From NCBI GenBank assembly GCA_963971285.1, contig OZ020257.1, positions 11,360,602 to 11,424,601 of the forward strand: DNA of 64,000 nucleotides. Reading direction: 5' to 3'. The position numbers and the translations under genes are program-made. This stretch comes from Astropecten irregularis. Taxonomy: Eukaryota; Echinodermata; Asteroidea; Paxillosida; Astropectinidae. The notes beneath the pieces are model-generated. The model worked only from the letters and a program-made list of their open reading frames with translations, did no database searches and was not told the DNA's origin. Below, piece after piece: positions 1-11,083 of the stretch. Position 1 is the first letter of the stretch, and every line of letters starts with the position of its first letter.

Positions 1-168
1 TTTTTATATTGGTTTAAATAATTATTAGTCTGTAAAAGGACGAGATGAATACACTTCAGCAACTGAACAGTTTTTACTTGAACTGTAAAGAGTTTACGAG
101 AATATCGACAAAGGAAATAACCATAAGCCAAATGATAAAACAAAAACCGTTGTGATAAATTCTGCAAT

Positions 169-369
169 ACACGGGTTTACACCATGGCGGCCATCTTGGA
201 TTTTGATCGCAACTTCAAAACGAGGCACTTCCACGCGTGCGTACTTTTCTAAGTGTAAGCCCGTCCATTGTCGAAGACAATACACGGGTTTACACTTCGG
301 CAGTTTTGATCGCGACTTCAAAACGAGGCACTATCACGCATGCGCTTTTTTGGAAATGTAAACCCGTGT
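169..369. repeat. Two adjacent small foldback elements
   Basis: Two units (169-266 and 282-369) each start with ACACGGGTTTACA and end with its inverted form, TGTAAACCCGTGT in the second and a decayed version in the first. Both share an inner segment including TTCAAAACGAGGCAC. They look like two tandem copies of one very short inverted-repeat element about 90-100 bp long. Confidence 0.6.
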
Positions 370-610
370 AAAGGATTTGCCCTGAAAAATCACCTGGGCC
401 CTACAAACATGTAGCTTTAAGCTGCCTAACTTGAAGCTATTGTGAAGTGCATGAATTCGGGCGTTTCACAATGGTACGCCACCATGAGTTTGCAACGCGT
501 TGGCAAATTTGTCGTGTCTTTCCACATGCGCAGTTTGTCGACAATCTGCCCTCAATCGTCTAAAATGCGACAGGTCAACAGAGCCATTAGTACATGCATA
601 TTAATGGGAT

Positions 611-743
611 ACTTTGGAGAACCGGTCTTCAAGGCAACAGCGCACGCGCAAACAATGCGCGCGCAAATGTGAGCATGCGCGCGTTGTTTTGCGCGTGCGT
701 GCGCGTGCGCTGTTGACTTGAAGACCTATACTCCAAAGTCTCC
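611..743. repeat. CpG-rich imperfect inverted repeat with alternating purine-pyrimidine arms
   Basis: The outer arms (GGTCTTCAAG with CTTGAAGACC, CAACAGCGCACGCGC with its complement) flank a centre of alternating GCGCGC and GCGTGC runs. The arms are unequal because the right side carries extra GCGTGC units. The sequence can form a cruciform and, from its alternating G/C pattern, is a Z-DNA candidate. Confidence 0.6.
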
Positions 744-804
744 AATTATTTTGTTGCAGGCGCGATGGAAAAAATAAAAGAAGGAATATGGATCTGCAGG
801 AAAG

Positions 805-3800
805 TTACTTCTCTTGAGTCGTTGGTGCCTGATGAGAAACCACTAGCTCTGCCTGGTCCTCGTGTCTAGAGTAAGCAGACTCGCAGTGCATGCCGATCAA
901 CAAGTAGTAGATCCAACCACCTATAGGTGCCCCGATGAAGGGAACAAAGGTGGGGATCAACCACCATTGAATTCCCCCTGGCCTGTAAGAAGGATAAAAA
1001 ATAATAATTACTCAAAAGAATGAATGGAAACAGATAACTTGACCGTCCAACGTTGAGCATGAGAATGACGAGCGAATTACTGCAGCATAAACATCGAAAG
1101 GCTTAAAGGTGCTATCATACGTTGGTACCATACGGAAACAGAATTATTCACAGAGTTACCTATAACTTAAATACAGGGTGTAAAGATGGTGATGGTAGAA
1201 ACATGTTGTTGTCCTTTAAAATGGAACCACGGCTGGAGCCGGTGTCTCAGCAGAGGCTATAGAAAAACTGCCTTCGTCGGCGATGGTCAGAACAAGTCTA
1301 GCCAAACACCATGGCATTATGCCCACGGAGGTTGACTGCAACCATCGCGATCGGCAAGTACGATGGCGACTTCCGTTTCGACGGCAATTATATGAATAAA
1401 ATGAGTAAGACTCTGTTTGGAAGGTGTGTGGTCCCGAGAAGGATCGATGAGAGTAGATTCTCGACGTTTCGACAAGTATGCTCTGGTCGTTCTCAGACGA
1501 GAAAGTGAGAGGCAACTATTGTGAACACAGACTAGATTGTTGCTCGATCGATTTGGGTTGATGCCCAGAGGTGTAGGCCCTACAAATCACATATACAACG
1601 GAGAAAACTTCCAGGGACTTACGCCCAGACGCCTGATCCGTAGCCGGCGATGGCTGTGAACACCCTGGGGCCGAAGTCTCTGGCCGGGTTGATACCGTAG
1701 CCGAAGTTATAGCCGAAGCTGACGCCCACCGCCAAGAATGTCAGCGCCACGAAGATCGGCTCCAGACCACTCGGTGGTTTGGAGTTCTTATTATCAGTTA
1801 CAGCCAGGATACCAGACATCAGGATTGCCGTACCAACGAGCTGCAGGTCAAAGATCATAGTTAGAATTATATTATTGCCAGATTACCGTCTTTTATTGCT
1901 CTGGAAACAGGCGAAGGTAGGCAGACTTCGTATACTGTCGTAGTACGGTTGAGTCTGCAAGGCAAAGCCATTCGCAATGTTCACTAAAAAGGAAAATTTC
2001 TCTCTCAAAAAAACAAAAAAACAGGGAGATATTCTACATCACAAGACAGAATATGCATTTAGACTAGTTCAAATGTACCTTATGTACCTTCTGATTACCA
2101 AGTGAACTTCAATCACTTCATTACATAAACAAAACGAGTTAAACAATACATTACGTGCATGTCTACGGAAGCCGTATAGTGTCAGTATGAATATTAGTTG
2201 GGTACACTTATCTGGCAGCCAGATAATTATGTGGCGGCCGCCAGATAAGGATACGAAAAAGTATTCATGCACTTGTCAGAAACCCTGGCACTACCGGGCT
2301 TCCGTACATGTTTTTCTATGACGTGAACGTAGAAAATTTTCAAGAAGATAAGTTTCATTACGGTACAAGGGAATCCACAGACACAAACCTGATCGAGGAA
2401 TCCTGAGCCCCACGTCAGATCAGCAGCCGGGTAGGTGGCAAAGATACCGGCCGTGCTGTACGGCTCCGTCACGGTCCGATTAGGGTCACGGGCGTCAATC
2501 GTATCTTCCGAGGAATACAACAACGATTGTACATGAATAAATTATCATCGGTATAAGGGATATGCACCGTGGATCACGCTATTAAGTATTGACATGAATA
2601 GACTTGTACCAAATTGGGGTTCGTAACAGCGCAACTACGCTAGCTATTTGCTTGCACATGTGCGCCCTCTGTTGTCCGCATCTGCTCCATGCCAGCTTGT
2701 TAGATCGCAAAACTGCGTGTTGCGAGACATGGAGCAGCTGCGGACAACAGAGGGGGCGCCTGTACAAGTAACTCGCTAACGCCGATACAAATTAAACCCA
2801 ACTTGGTACAAGTCTATGACAAGAAAGACATGAACGGGTTGCCTAGGCATACCGTAGTACACGGCGAACACCATAGCTGCAGCGAGAAACGCTCCTAGGA
2901 ACTGAGCCAGCATGTACACTGGAAAGGCCAGCCATTTCATCTTGCCCAGAGTACAGAACGCCAATGAGACGGCTGGATTCAAATGACCACCTGAAGACAA
3001 AGAAAAGATTCCCATCATCATATAATTGGAGAACATTTGACAGAAATAAACGAACAATGGGCAAGCCAGAACCGTCCTCGACCTAGAAATCTAGGGGCCA
3101 TCCATAAGTACGTACGCACGAGGGGGGGGGGGGGGGGGGGGGGGGAGGGGGGTTTACCGATGCGTACGCCATGCGTACAGGGGGGGGGGGAGTCAGGCAA
3201 ATGCGTACCGTACGCAAACGAAAAATTTGCATAGTCATATCGCGTGAGAAAATCGAGAAAAAAAACACCGGAATTGATATGTTTTTTGTTTTCTTTTATT
3301 CGTATTCAACATAATAAAAAATTGTAAAATACATGTGCAAATTTATAAAAACCTTTAGTCATTCATTTCAGAATTTGAAAGTGACGTCTCAATAACGGTG
3401 CCGGCCCGGATTACTGTGACATTTTAATGATGCTTAAGCAAGGTATACCAAGAGAAGTGAAAAACCTAATGTGGAATGCGTATGCGTACAGGGGGGGGGG
3501 GACCACTGCGTACGCCATGCGTACAGAGATAGGGGGGTTGAAAAAGTCGGCATTTCGTGCGTACGTACTTTATGGACAGCCCCCTACTTCCTGCTAAAAT
3601 TTGGTCGAAGTTTTCTTTACAAAACGGCAAAAATTAAAATGTCACATACACGAGTCACCTCCGGCACCCACGAGTCAAATTTTGTCATTTACCTCTTATA
3701 CAGTTATGTATATCAAGATGCTTGTTTGGGCATATACTGTAATTCGATCACAAGTTTCTGAATGGAACCCTCTTTTGAAAAAAAAAATGCGGTGGTGTTT

Positions 3801-5626
3801 TTCTATCTACATGCACTACAACCCCGGCTCGCGTCGGTAAGGGGTGCGCGATTTATTCCTTTAGGAATTAAGAACTTAGCAGAACATTCGGCATGAACAA
3901 CAGCTCCTGGATTGCTCATGACTATTAGCTTTCCTGCCTCTCAGATTTCAGTAAAAGATTATTTGGCAGTGTACAAAATAACATACTGACTCCACAGCAA
4001 TGTTGCAATCTGTGTGGCGCCACCAAGCGTCTTTATGTTTTCCTCTTTTAAAGGTAGAATCATACTTTGGTTTTTGTCAAAGAAATACAGATTCGTGGAC
4101 AAAAATATCAAGGACGATACAGTAAAAGTAATCTGTGAAAATTGCAGTCCCATACGTTGCCCATTAGTTGAGAAAACGGCGAAAAACGGCCACGGTATTT
4201 CTTAAGTGTTTTTTCTTTTATATTTGATCTTTTAAAAGATCAAAAAGATTTTCGGTCGTTGTTTTACTAATTTCTGGATAAATACACCATTTCAGGCGGA
4301 ACAATTTTAACAACATGTTTCTACCAGCACCCATATTCATACCCTGTAAGTTATAAGTAAATCTGTGAACATTTCTGTTTTGGTCTCAGTTACCAAAGTA
4401 TGATACAACCTTTAAATTACAGTGAGCTCAAGAAAATATAAGAAAGTTATGGTTATAGATAATATTCATGAATATGTACCTGACACCGAAGCCGTGAAAT
4501 AGACACCGATCATCAGAGCCAGTGCGTAGCCGAGGTTGACGTTCAGAAACCCAGCGCCGTTGGCTGAGCCAAAGAACTTGAACTGAGCGATGGCACCATC
4601 ACCAATAAACTTAGTGGAAACAGGGACACACAAGAAAACATACATTAGCCGTTGCAAGGGGAACATTTTGAGTGAGGAAAAGATGGGTCACAGTGGACAG
4701 GGAAAAGGACAGGAGAAAGACAGGTGGGTGGATTTGAGTACAGAGGCTGTTGTTTTAAAGGGCATAATACATACAGAATTGGTATTAAGGTGACAGAACA
4801 GCTTCAGACTGTTGATTTGTCATTGAATAAAAACAAACCTGTGAAATGCTCAGCTCATGTCATAATCGGAAACTGTAGAAAACAGTGACAAACGCTCACT
4901 GTATTTTCAAATCTCTTCACTGTAGTTTTGATCTCACCCCGAGATCAAAACTGTTTCGGTCGTTGTTTCTGGATAAATACAGCGTTTCAGCCGGAAATAT
5001 TGTAAGTGTATATATGTTTATGTACCAGCATCATCTACATATCATTAATGTTGCACGTAAATCAGTGAACATTTTGTTAGGTATGTTATCAATTCTTTAT
5101 TGAACCTTTAAGGAGTGGTTTAATCATCAGAGAGTGTTTGGTGGGGTAGGAATATAGCAATGCACACATACCACCAGCATGAAGGTTCCCAGAAGTTCAG
5201 CCGAGAACTGGCGAGCCAACTCATTCCTGATGTGGATCTTTTCCAGGACATTCTCCACGATCGTGAACCATCCTTGCGACATTCTCCTAGCTGGGGGCCC
5301 CTCCTGGGATTGACTTGGATCTTCTATAGAAAGAACAATAAATCACTGTGTCAGTCTAGCAACGTTTCTTTCCCAAATACATCCCGGTCCAATGGGCTGT
5401 ACAGTAAGTTATGTTCGTGATTTAATACATCAAAGGTAAATGAGCGATAGTTTTAGGTCATGACTGTCATATAAACATCCAAAGAAACATTTTTTTCGAA
5501 TGAGACACTCTGGCGAAATTATTCACAATGCCTCTGCAGTGATATTACATCTGAGCATTGTAGAATTGAAGTGCCTTGGTTCTCACTCCTTCTGTTCCTA
5601 CCTCTATGATCTGAGGGAGATTCCAT
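805..5626 (-). CDS. Aquaglyceroporin (AQP3/7/9/10 group), seven coding exons
   Basis: This encodes a plasma-membrane channel of the MIP family, expected to pass water, glycerol and other small neutral solutes. I assembled it from the minus strand as coding exons 5602-5626, 5172-5323, 4480-4609, 2853-2990, 2389-2504, 1623-1840 and 805-982. Every intron is GT-AG and every phase joins without a break, giving 318 residues. The first NPA box is at residues 107-109 (GGHLNPAV). The second is at 238-240 inside NPARDFGPR, and the Asp after NPAR marks the glycerol-conducting branch. The spacing between boxes and the six hydrophobic segments fit the family. The 25-nt first exon gives an eight-residue start. 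Met23 (5280-5282) is an alternative start closer to family length, and the first exon is the least certain. The introns hold several MITEs. Confidence 0.9.
1103..1219 (-). repeat. Shortened copy of the TTAA-flanked MITE family
   Basis: It lies in intron 6 of the aquaglyceroporin gene. The left end reads TTAA then AGGTGCTATCATACGTTGG, and the right end is TCCT followed by TTAA. It keeps one end and a subterminal segment (AACAGAATTATTCACAG, GATGGTGATGGTAGAAACAT) but lacks the middle, so it is an internal-deletion derivative. Confidence 0.65.
2654..2766. repeat. Inverted repeat with about 38-bp arms in intron 4
   Basis: The left arm (2654-2691) and right arm (2728-2766) are inverted copies sharing GCGCCC, CTCTGTTGTCCGC and TGCTCCATG, with few mismatches. 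They are separated by a 36-bp loop, and similarity seems to run about 10 bp further outward. It resembles a small foldback transposon inside the channel gene's intron. Confidence 0.65.
3094..3584. mobile_element. TA-flanked MITE with long G tracts
   Basis: The ends are inverted copies: GGGGCCATCCATAAGTACGT on the left, and on the right the complement of GGGGCTGTCCATAAAGTACG. A TA dinucleotide lies directly outside each end, as expected for a 2-bp target duplication. Inside are a run of about 24 G and two further G tracts, each following CATGCGTACAG. It lies in intron 3 of the aquaglyceroporin gene. No transposase is present, so it is non-autonomous. Confidence 0.75.
4048..4415 (+). mobile_element. 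Full-length TTAA-flanked MITE, intron 3 copy
   Basis: It begins TTAA-AGGTAGAATCATACTTTGG and ends ACCAAAGTATGATACAACCT-TTAA, so its inverted ends are flanked by TTAA. The centre holds a hairpin (GATCTTTTAAAAGATC) and the family segments TCAAAGAAATACAGATTC and AAATCTGTGAACATTTCTG. No coding capacity is visible. The TTAA target is typical of piggyBac or Kolobok transposases, and which one moved it cannot be told here. Confidence 0.8.
4870..5111 (+). repeat. Truncated copy of the TTAA MITE family, intron 2
   Basis: It matches the second half of the family: AAAACAGTGA, a GATC hairpin (TTTTGATCTC/GAGATCAAAA), CTGGATAAATACAGCGTTTC, a TCAGTGAACATTTT segment, and a right end ACCT-TTAA at 5105-5111. 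The left end is missing. Confidence 0.6.
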
Positions 5627-6313
5627 CTTTGATGATCGCGTCATCATTTATACTCAGGCTCAGACATCAAGCCTCCGTCTGGTTAAACGATCTTACCTTG
5701 ACCATGCAGATTTTGCTGGATTTCAGAGATTGGGGCTCATTCTCATGAATATTAAAGATGATTTGTCGTCGGGGAAATAGAACTATGCAAATTAGGCTTG
5801 CCCTTCCCTGTTGTAGATGAGCACTGGATACTCAGTGCTTGTTGAGTGCACATAAAATAATTATGAGCTGGCTCAGGTGGGATTCGAACCAACGACCTAG
5901 TGCTTAATAGTAGCAGGGTTCATTCTCGTTACACGTCCTTCACCGTATCTCTTTATCCAACATATTAATATATCGGTACAAGTGCACACGACTGCATCAA
6001 AAGCAACCCTTTTGTGCCAGCAACATTTATAAACATATGCCAACGTGTTAGTGCCCTGCAAATTTTTTCAGGTTTTTCTCCCATTTTGACAGATAAACAC
6101 ATTCACAAGACGTATATGAACAGTGCGACAAGGACAGACATCGACATACGAAGCGAGTTTGATCTTAATCAGGGAAGCAGGAACGCTAAACCACCCTTTC
6201 TCTATGGACGCACAGAATGTCCCTCGTATCCAACCTTCATGGGTATCATTTCCTCATCGCTGCGGTCTACCCCATCCCGACATCAGCGAGAACTTCCTAC
6301 AGGCCACTTGGTC
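5627..6313. other. Upstream flank of the aquaglyceroporin gene
   Basis: This should contain the 5' UTR and promoter of the minus-strand channel gene. A TATAAAT word (minus, 5646-5652) lies too close to the proposed start codon to be its TATA box unless another 5' exon exists. A tRNA-like SINE remnant occupies about 5866-5965. The rest shows nothing I can name. Confidence 0.4.
5866..5965 (-). repeat. Decayed tRNA-derived SINE head
   Basis: On the minus strand a perfect pol III B box (GGTTCGAATCC, 5880-5890) sits in a T-arm-like context. The upstream part no longer folds as a cloverleaf and I could not place an A box. It is best read as a tRNA-derived SINE remnant, not a tRNA gene. Confidence 0.5.
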
Positions 6314-6606
6314 AATAAAATTAAATTCCCGTCTTTGTTTGTCCCATCAGGGCCACCGTAAGATAAAATGATTGCACCATAAAATACGCAGTGGGCACAA
6401 TCACGAAACGAAACGGATACGACTGAGGGTTCAGCTTCAATTCGCACATCCATCATAACATGTATTCAAAATAAGAAAGCCACAACCTTTTGGATAAAAG
6501 ACACAAAACCGAAGCCACAATAACTCGTACAAACTGAAGTTCATAATACTCTACATGCACATGCACAGAGGTCGAGGACAACCAACGCCAACAAAGCTGG
6601 GTGTAT
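6314..6606 (+). repeat. Dispersed repeat, copy 1 (partner at 7367)
   Basis: About 290 bp starting near AAATTCCCGTCTTTGTTTGT and ending at CAACAAAGCTGGGTGTAT recurs at 7367-7655 in the same orientation with few differences. The two copies flank the 6607-7364 block like direct terminal repeats, but I see no TG...CA ends, primer site or ORF linking them. Confidence 0.65.
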
Positions 6607-7364
6607 CCAACTCAGAGAGATTGTAATAAGAATACGAATAACCGAGGATGGGACCTTAGGGAGACTTTCCCATAGGGTCGTGCACAAACTTTACTTACCG
6701 ATTTCCAAACATCCTCAAAACCAATGAACTTGAAATTGGCATATGTTCATATTGAGAGCATTCTCTGTCTTCTATTAAAATATGGACGATAAAAATTGGT
6801 CCTTAAAAGGTAGCTGGTACCTTTTATAGGGAGACATCCAAAAGTCTCCTTAAGTCCCGATGTCTCCCTAATGCCCACTTTTAGATGCTAACGTGTCTCC
6901 CTAATAGCATATTTGTAATTATACAATATAACCTTATTAACACTTCCATATCAATGTCATTCGACAAACAATACTATGCTACCATTCCACACAGGCTACG
7001 GATCCCTCGAATTGCCACGAATTGATACATGTTAGGATTCGTGAGGATTCGGCTCTATTCGGCTTAAATTGCACCAATATTTTCAAGGATCTACTAGTTG
7101 ACTACGATTTACAATACTCAATTACGATTGTGGTCATTGTTGTCAAAAATCAGTTACGAATCAGCAAGATTGCATCTACGATACTTGCTTCGTATCTGCT
7201 CTGGCATGGTGTGCATTTGTGTGATTCGTGACAGATTTGAGTAATATGGTTCGTGGCCCAAGTTGCGATTCAACGAATCCCATAATGGGGTAAGAATACA
7301 CACGAATGCCTACGATTCAGTTACGATGTCTGAGACTGCTCGACGAATTTGTTACGACTTAACT
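6607..7364 (+). repeat. 760-bp repeat, copy 1 (partner at 10157-10870)
   Basis: It starts ATCCAACTCAGAG and ends TTGTTACGACTTAACTA. A near copy lies at 10157-10870, with internal deletions in the second copy. From 6974 on it contains the left end of a foldback element (CTACCATTCCACACAGGCTA) whose complete form is at 10460-11083. Confidence 0.65.
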
Positions 7365-7366
7365 AA

Positions 7367-7655
7367 ATTAAATTCCCGTCTTTGTTTGTTCCATCAGGGC
7401 CACCGTAAGACAAAATGCTTGCACCATAAAATACGCAGTGGGCACAATCACGAAACGAAACGGATACGACTGAGGGTTCAGCTCCCTTTCGCATATCCAT
7501 CATAACATGTATTCAAAATAAGAAAGCCACAACCTTTTGGATAAAAGACACAAAACCGAAGCCACAACAACTCGTACAAACTGAAGTACATAAAACTCTA
7601 CATGCACATGCACAGAGGCCGAGGACAACCAACACCAACAAAGCTGGGTGTATAA
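7367..7655 (+). repeat. Dispersed repeat, copy 2 (partner at 6314)
   Basis: This is the second direct copy of the 6314-6606 repeat, diverging after AAAGCTGGGTGTAT. It abuts the truncated foldback element that ends at about 7364. Confidence 0.65.
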
Positions 7656-7924
7656 TTCAAAACTCCGTACTCCGTTCAAAAGAAGAGGCGGGGCAGGACA
7701 GAGGAAAGGGGGAGGGGTTGCAGACTAACAGCCAGTGGAAAGAGCGGTACTATAGTTACGTCTGCATGATTTGCTTATTCTACTAAGAATGCACAAGATG
7801 TCAGCATGCCCAACCACCGGCGATCAACCACAGCAGAAATGTGTGTTACTAAACGAGTCACAGGGCCTTTACGAAACCTGGATTGAGGCTATAGGCTTGG
7901 GACTTATTTCGCTACCGCAACTTG

Positions 7925-8225
7925 CAGGCGCGGTTCTACGGGGGGGCTAGGGGGGCTGTAGCCCCCCAAAAATTTTGTCTAGCCCCCCCAAAAAAATGCA
8001 AGTGAAAAAATAAATTCTTGAAAATACTGGATTTTGTTCAGTTATTAAGCGCCAATGACATAAAAACGCGTTGTGTGGGCTATAATGTGCATGTTTTTCG
8101 ACTCCTAATAAGACATAGCAGAAGCGAGTGTTAGAAGAACCCAAAATATTGGGTCTTCTAGCCCCCCCATAAAAAATAATGGCTCTTCTAGCCCCCCAAA
8201 AATTTGGACTCTAGAACCGCGCCTG
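7925..8225. mobile_element. hAT-type MITE with 8-bp target duplication
   Basis: Perfect 14-bp inverted ends, CAGGCGCGGTTCTA (7925-7938) and its complement (8212-8225), are flanked on both sides by GCAACTTG (7917-7924 and 8226-8233). An 8-bp duplication together with CAGG-type ends is the hAT signature. The 301-bp interior is non-coding and repeats the word TAGCCCCCC in both orientations near the ends, so the subterminal regions can also fold back. Confidence 0.85.
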
Positions 8226-8233
8226 GCAACTTG

Positions 8234-10156
8234 AGGTCCATCAGGTCCTGAGGCTCCAGTGTCACCATGTATCTCAGTTCCTTCATTTCATTTAGTACGC
8301 AAAACGGTGGTATAGCCAACAATATCCCAAGCCTAGCCTCAAGCCTCATTTCATAAAGGGCCACAGTTAACAGGTCACACAACAGCCACGGAGAAATAGA
8401 TAAAGGTCAATGACATACAAAGTGGATGCACCGCTTCCCAACAACAGATAACAGATAAATAAAATCACCCATTGACATGATCCCGTATTACAACTATCTC
8501 TACTCAGTCACAGACAGTGCATAGTTCAGAGCAAGCATATTACTATAGTGCCATCACCGTATTAGCAAGGCCTACCTACCGTTCAGGTACGAGGCACGTC
8601 GCTGATCAGGCGACAGCAGACTACTCTCTTCATTCTTGTCCATTCCCCCTGGAAATTACGAGCTGGATTTTTCAAATCGGTCGTAAACTTTATTTGAACA
8701 CAGTACGTGGCCGATAATCATATTGTGTTATTTGGCAGGACCTGGGCGGTCAAAGGTCGATATGACAGTGATGGTAACAGACGCTGGCAAGTTCAGTCGT
8801 AAAAAAAATCATTTTACGAATATAGACATGTGGATAATACTAGCAGTGATTAGCCATGTATTATCAGGGAACTCGTGACCGTCTCGTGACTGGTATCACT
8901 CAGTGCTGGAAAAAACTTTTGTTTGGTTTGTGTATCGAACCCAAGCACTTTGAATACCATAGCCCGAACCGTTGTCGAACATGTTGCGATGTGTTTGTAT
9001 CTCCATTGGCCGTGTGTTCGTGGGTTTGCATGCTTCTTTGTTTTGTTTCTGTGTGAGATTGTCGCTAGTATTGTAACAAGTTAATAGCAGATTTACTTAA
9101 GTCCCCCAGCAGTGCTTGCCATTCCTTAGTTCTTTGTGTGACCTCAGCCAGAAGGGCCCCTGGTTGGGACCGTGCAATGAATAACATAGTTTCACACATT
9201 ACCCAGGTTTATACACAATAGTGCATTCAAGCCCTTCCCTACCTGGCTGGGTTGGGATCCATTCATTATGCTTGATCATCCATTTACCAGGAGTTTTCTT
9301 TGTTCAGTACTTTACTATATAAACCCTGTTTGCCTTGATCCTGTGTGGATCTTGTGTCTGGGCGTTGGCCAGTGAACGTCTTATGTAGTCAATTAGGGTA
9401 TATGTAGGCCTGTACCGCTGTGGCTGGTGAAATGCTGTAAGTTTACTTTAGATTTCTTCTGTTTGTAGTTTTCATTTGGCTCCACCTCTGGCTATGATTT
9501 GTTTGGAATATTATTATTAAATTTGTTGAACACTATTTCTGGGTTTCTGTTTCTTTATTTTGTCTGAAGAATGGAAATCCGTTACAATATACTGTTCTAT
9601 TGTTTCAACAGTTTTGTTGCTCGAAACACTCAAATCTGCACGCTCGTTTGTTTTACATACCTTAGGTGGACTTTCCTTTGTTCTCATGTAGTGGCCAAAT
9701 GGACAACTTTAAACCATTGGTATTTGAACTGTACCCATCTTTTCATGATGGAATTTGGACCGAATATCCATCCCTTGAATGATAAACTTCAATTTGCGAC
9801 GGATGAAGACACATTGAAAATGTCTCCTTTTGGCATTTCCGTTGGCATCAAAACATTATGTGGACGTGTGCGAGTCCACATAACGTCCTACATTATGTGG
9901 ACGTTCTTTGTCATGAGGTCCACAGTGTTAATGCAACACAGAAACAGAATTATTCAACTCACGTCCCAATATGATCCACAATAACTTACTAGGCTTATGT
10001 GATTTACATAATGCATGATAATTTCGCAGACGTAGTAGCTCTACTACCAATGCACGCACATTTCAATTCAAGTTACATTTGAAGATTACCACTTCAAAAA
10101 TAAATGAACAGTTTTAAAAATGATTATAAAACAGCACAGCTGCAGAAAGCTGCAGG
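8234..10156. other. Gene-free interval
   Basis: I see no supported gene. The 414-nt open frame at 9571-9984 has no recognisable domain and runs through a repeat of TTATGTGGAC words in both orientations at about 9855-9910, so I do not call it a gene. No transposon ends were found in this stretch. Confidence 0.4.
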
Positions 10157-10870
10157 TCATCCAACTCAGAGCAATTGTAATAAGAATACGAATAACCGAG
10201 GATGGGACCTAAGGGAGACTTTCCCATAGGGTCGTGCACAAACTTTACTTACCTATTTCTAAACATCCTCCAAACCAATGAACTCGAAATTGACATATGT
10301 TCATATTGAGAGCATTCTCTGTCTTCTAATAAAATGTCTCCCTAATGCCCACTTTTAGATGCTAATTACGTGTCTTCCTAATAACCTATTTGTAATAATA
10401 CAATATAACCTTACTAACACTATATCATAATGATCAATGTCATTCGACAAGCATTACTATGATACCATTCCATACAGGCTACGGATCCCTCGAATCGTCA
10501 CGAATTGAGACATTTAGGATTCTTGAGGATTCGGCTCTATTCGGCTTAGATTGCACCAATATTTCCATGGATGTACTAGTACTACGATTTACAAGACTCA
10601 ATTACGAATGTGTTGCGAAAGTCATAAATCAGTTAAGAATCAGATAATAAAATGCCGGATGCATCTACGAGATTTGCTTCGGTACCTGCAGCTCTAGCAT
10701 GATGTACAGTATTTTTATGATTCGTTACAGATTCGAATATGGTTCGTGACCCAAAGTGCGATTTCCCGAATCCCCAAATGGGGTAAGAATACACACGAAT
10801 ACCTATACGAATCAACCACGATTCAGTTACGATGTGTGAGAGTGCTCGACGAATTTGTTACGACTTAACT
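10157..10870 (+). repeat. 760-bp repeat, copy 2 (partner at 6607)
   Basis: It matches 6607-7364 in order, including GATGGGACCT, GAGACTTTCCCATAGGGTCG and TCATATTGAGAGCATTCTCT, with one internal deletion around 10335. The right part is shared with the foldback element at 10460-11083. Confidence 0.65.
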
Positions 10871-11083
10871 ACGATTAGTTTAAGCGGGAATTCGTGGCCA
10901 AAACATTGAACAGCTCAAAACGTTTGCCATGAATTCCCGATCACTCCAGAATTAAAAGAACTGAATACGAATAAACAGTTAAGAGTTTTAAGAACTGATT
11001 ACGATTCAGATACGAATGCTAAAATTGATCATTCGTGGAAATTCATGGGATTCGTAGCCCGTGTGGAATGATGGTAGCCTATA
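10460..11083. mobile_element. Foldback element built of GATTCGT/ACGAATC words
   Basis: The left end is ACCATTCCATACAGGCTACG. The right end is the complement of GGCTACCATCATTCCACACG with similar subterminal sequence. The interior is dominated by the heptamer GATTCGT and its complement in many phases. No ORF is present. A truncated copy lies at 6974-7364. Confidence 0.65.

Larger units (their letters stand above)
1..804. other. Gene-free flank downstream of the aquaglyceroporin gene
   Basis: This stretch lies past the stop codon of the minus-strand channel gene, so its right part should include that gene's 3' UTR. I see no convincing ORF. It holds two adjacent small foldback units (169-369) and a CpG-rich inverted repeat (611-743), listed separately. 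No clear AATAAA in minus orientation was found close to the stop codon. Confidence 0.5.

Noticed and set aside
5646-5652. TATA box of the aquaglyceroporin gene
   Set aside because: Only about 20 bp upstream of the proposed start codon, which leaves no room for a transcription start and 5' UTR.
6314-7655. Small LTR retrotransposon
   Set aside because: The direct repeats lack TG...CA ends, a primer binding site, a polypurine tract and any target duplication I could see.
9571-9984. 137-codon open frame on the plus strand
   Set aside because: No recognisable domain. It overlaps repeated TTATGTGGAC words in both orientations and lies in a repeat-rich interval.
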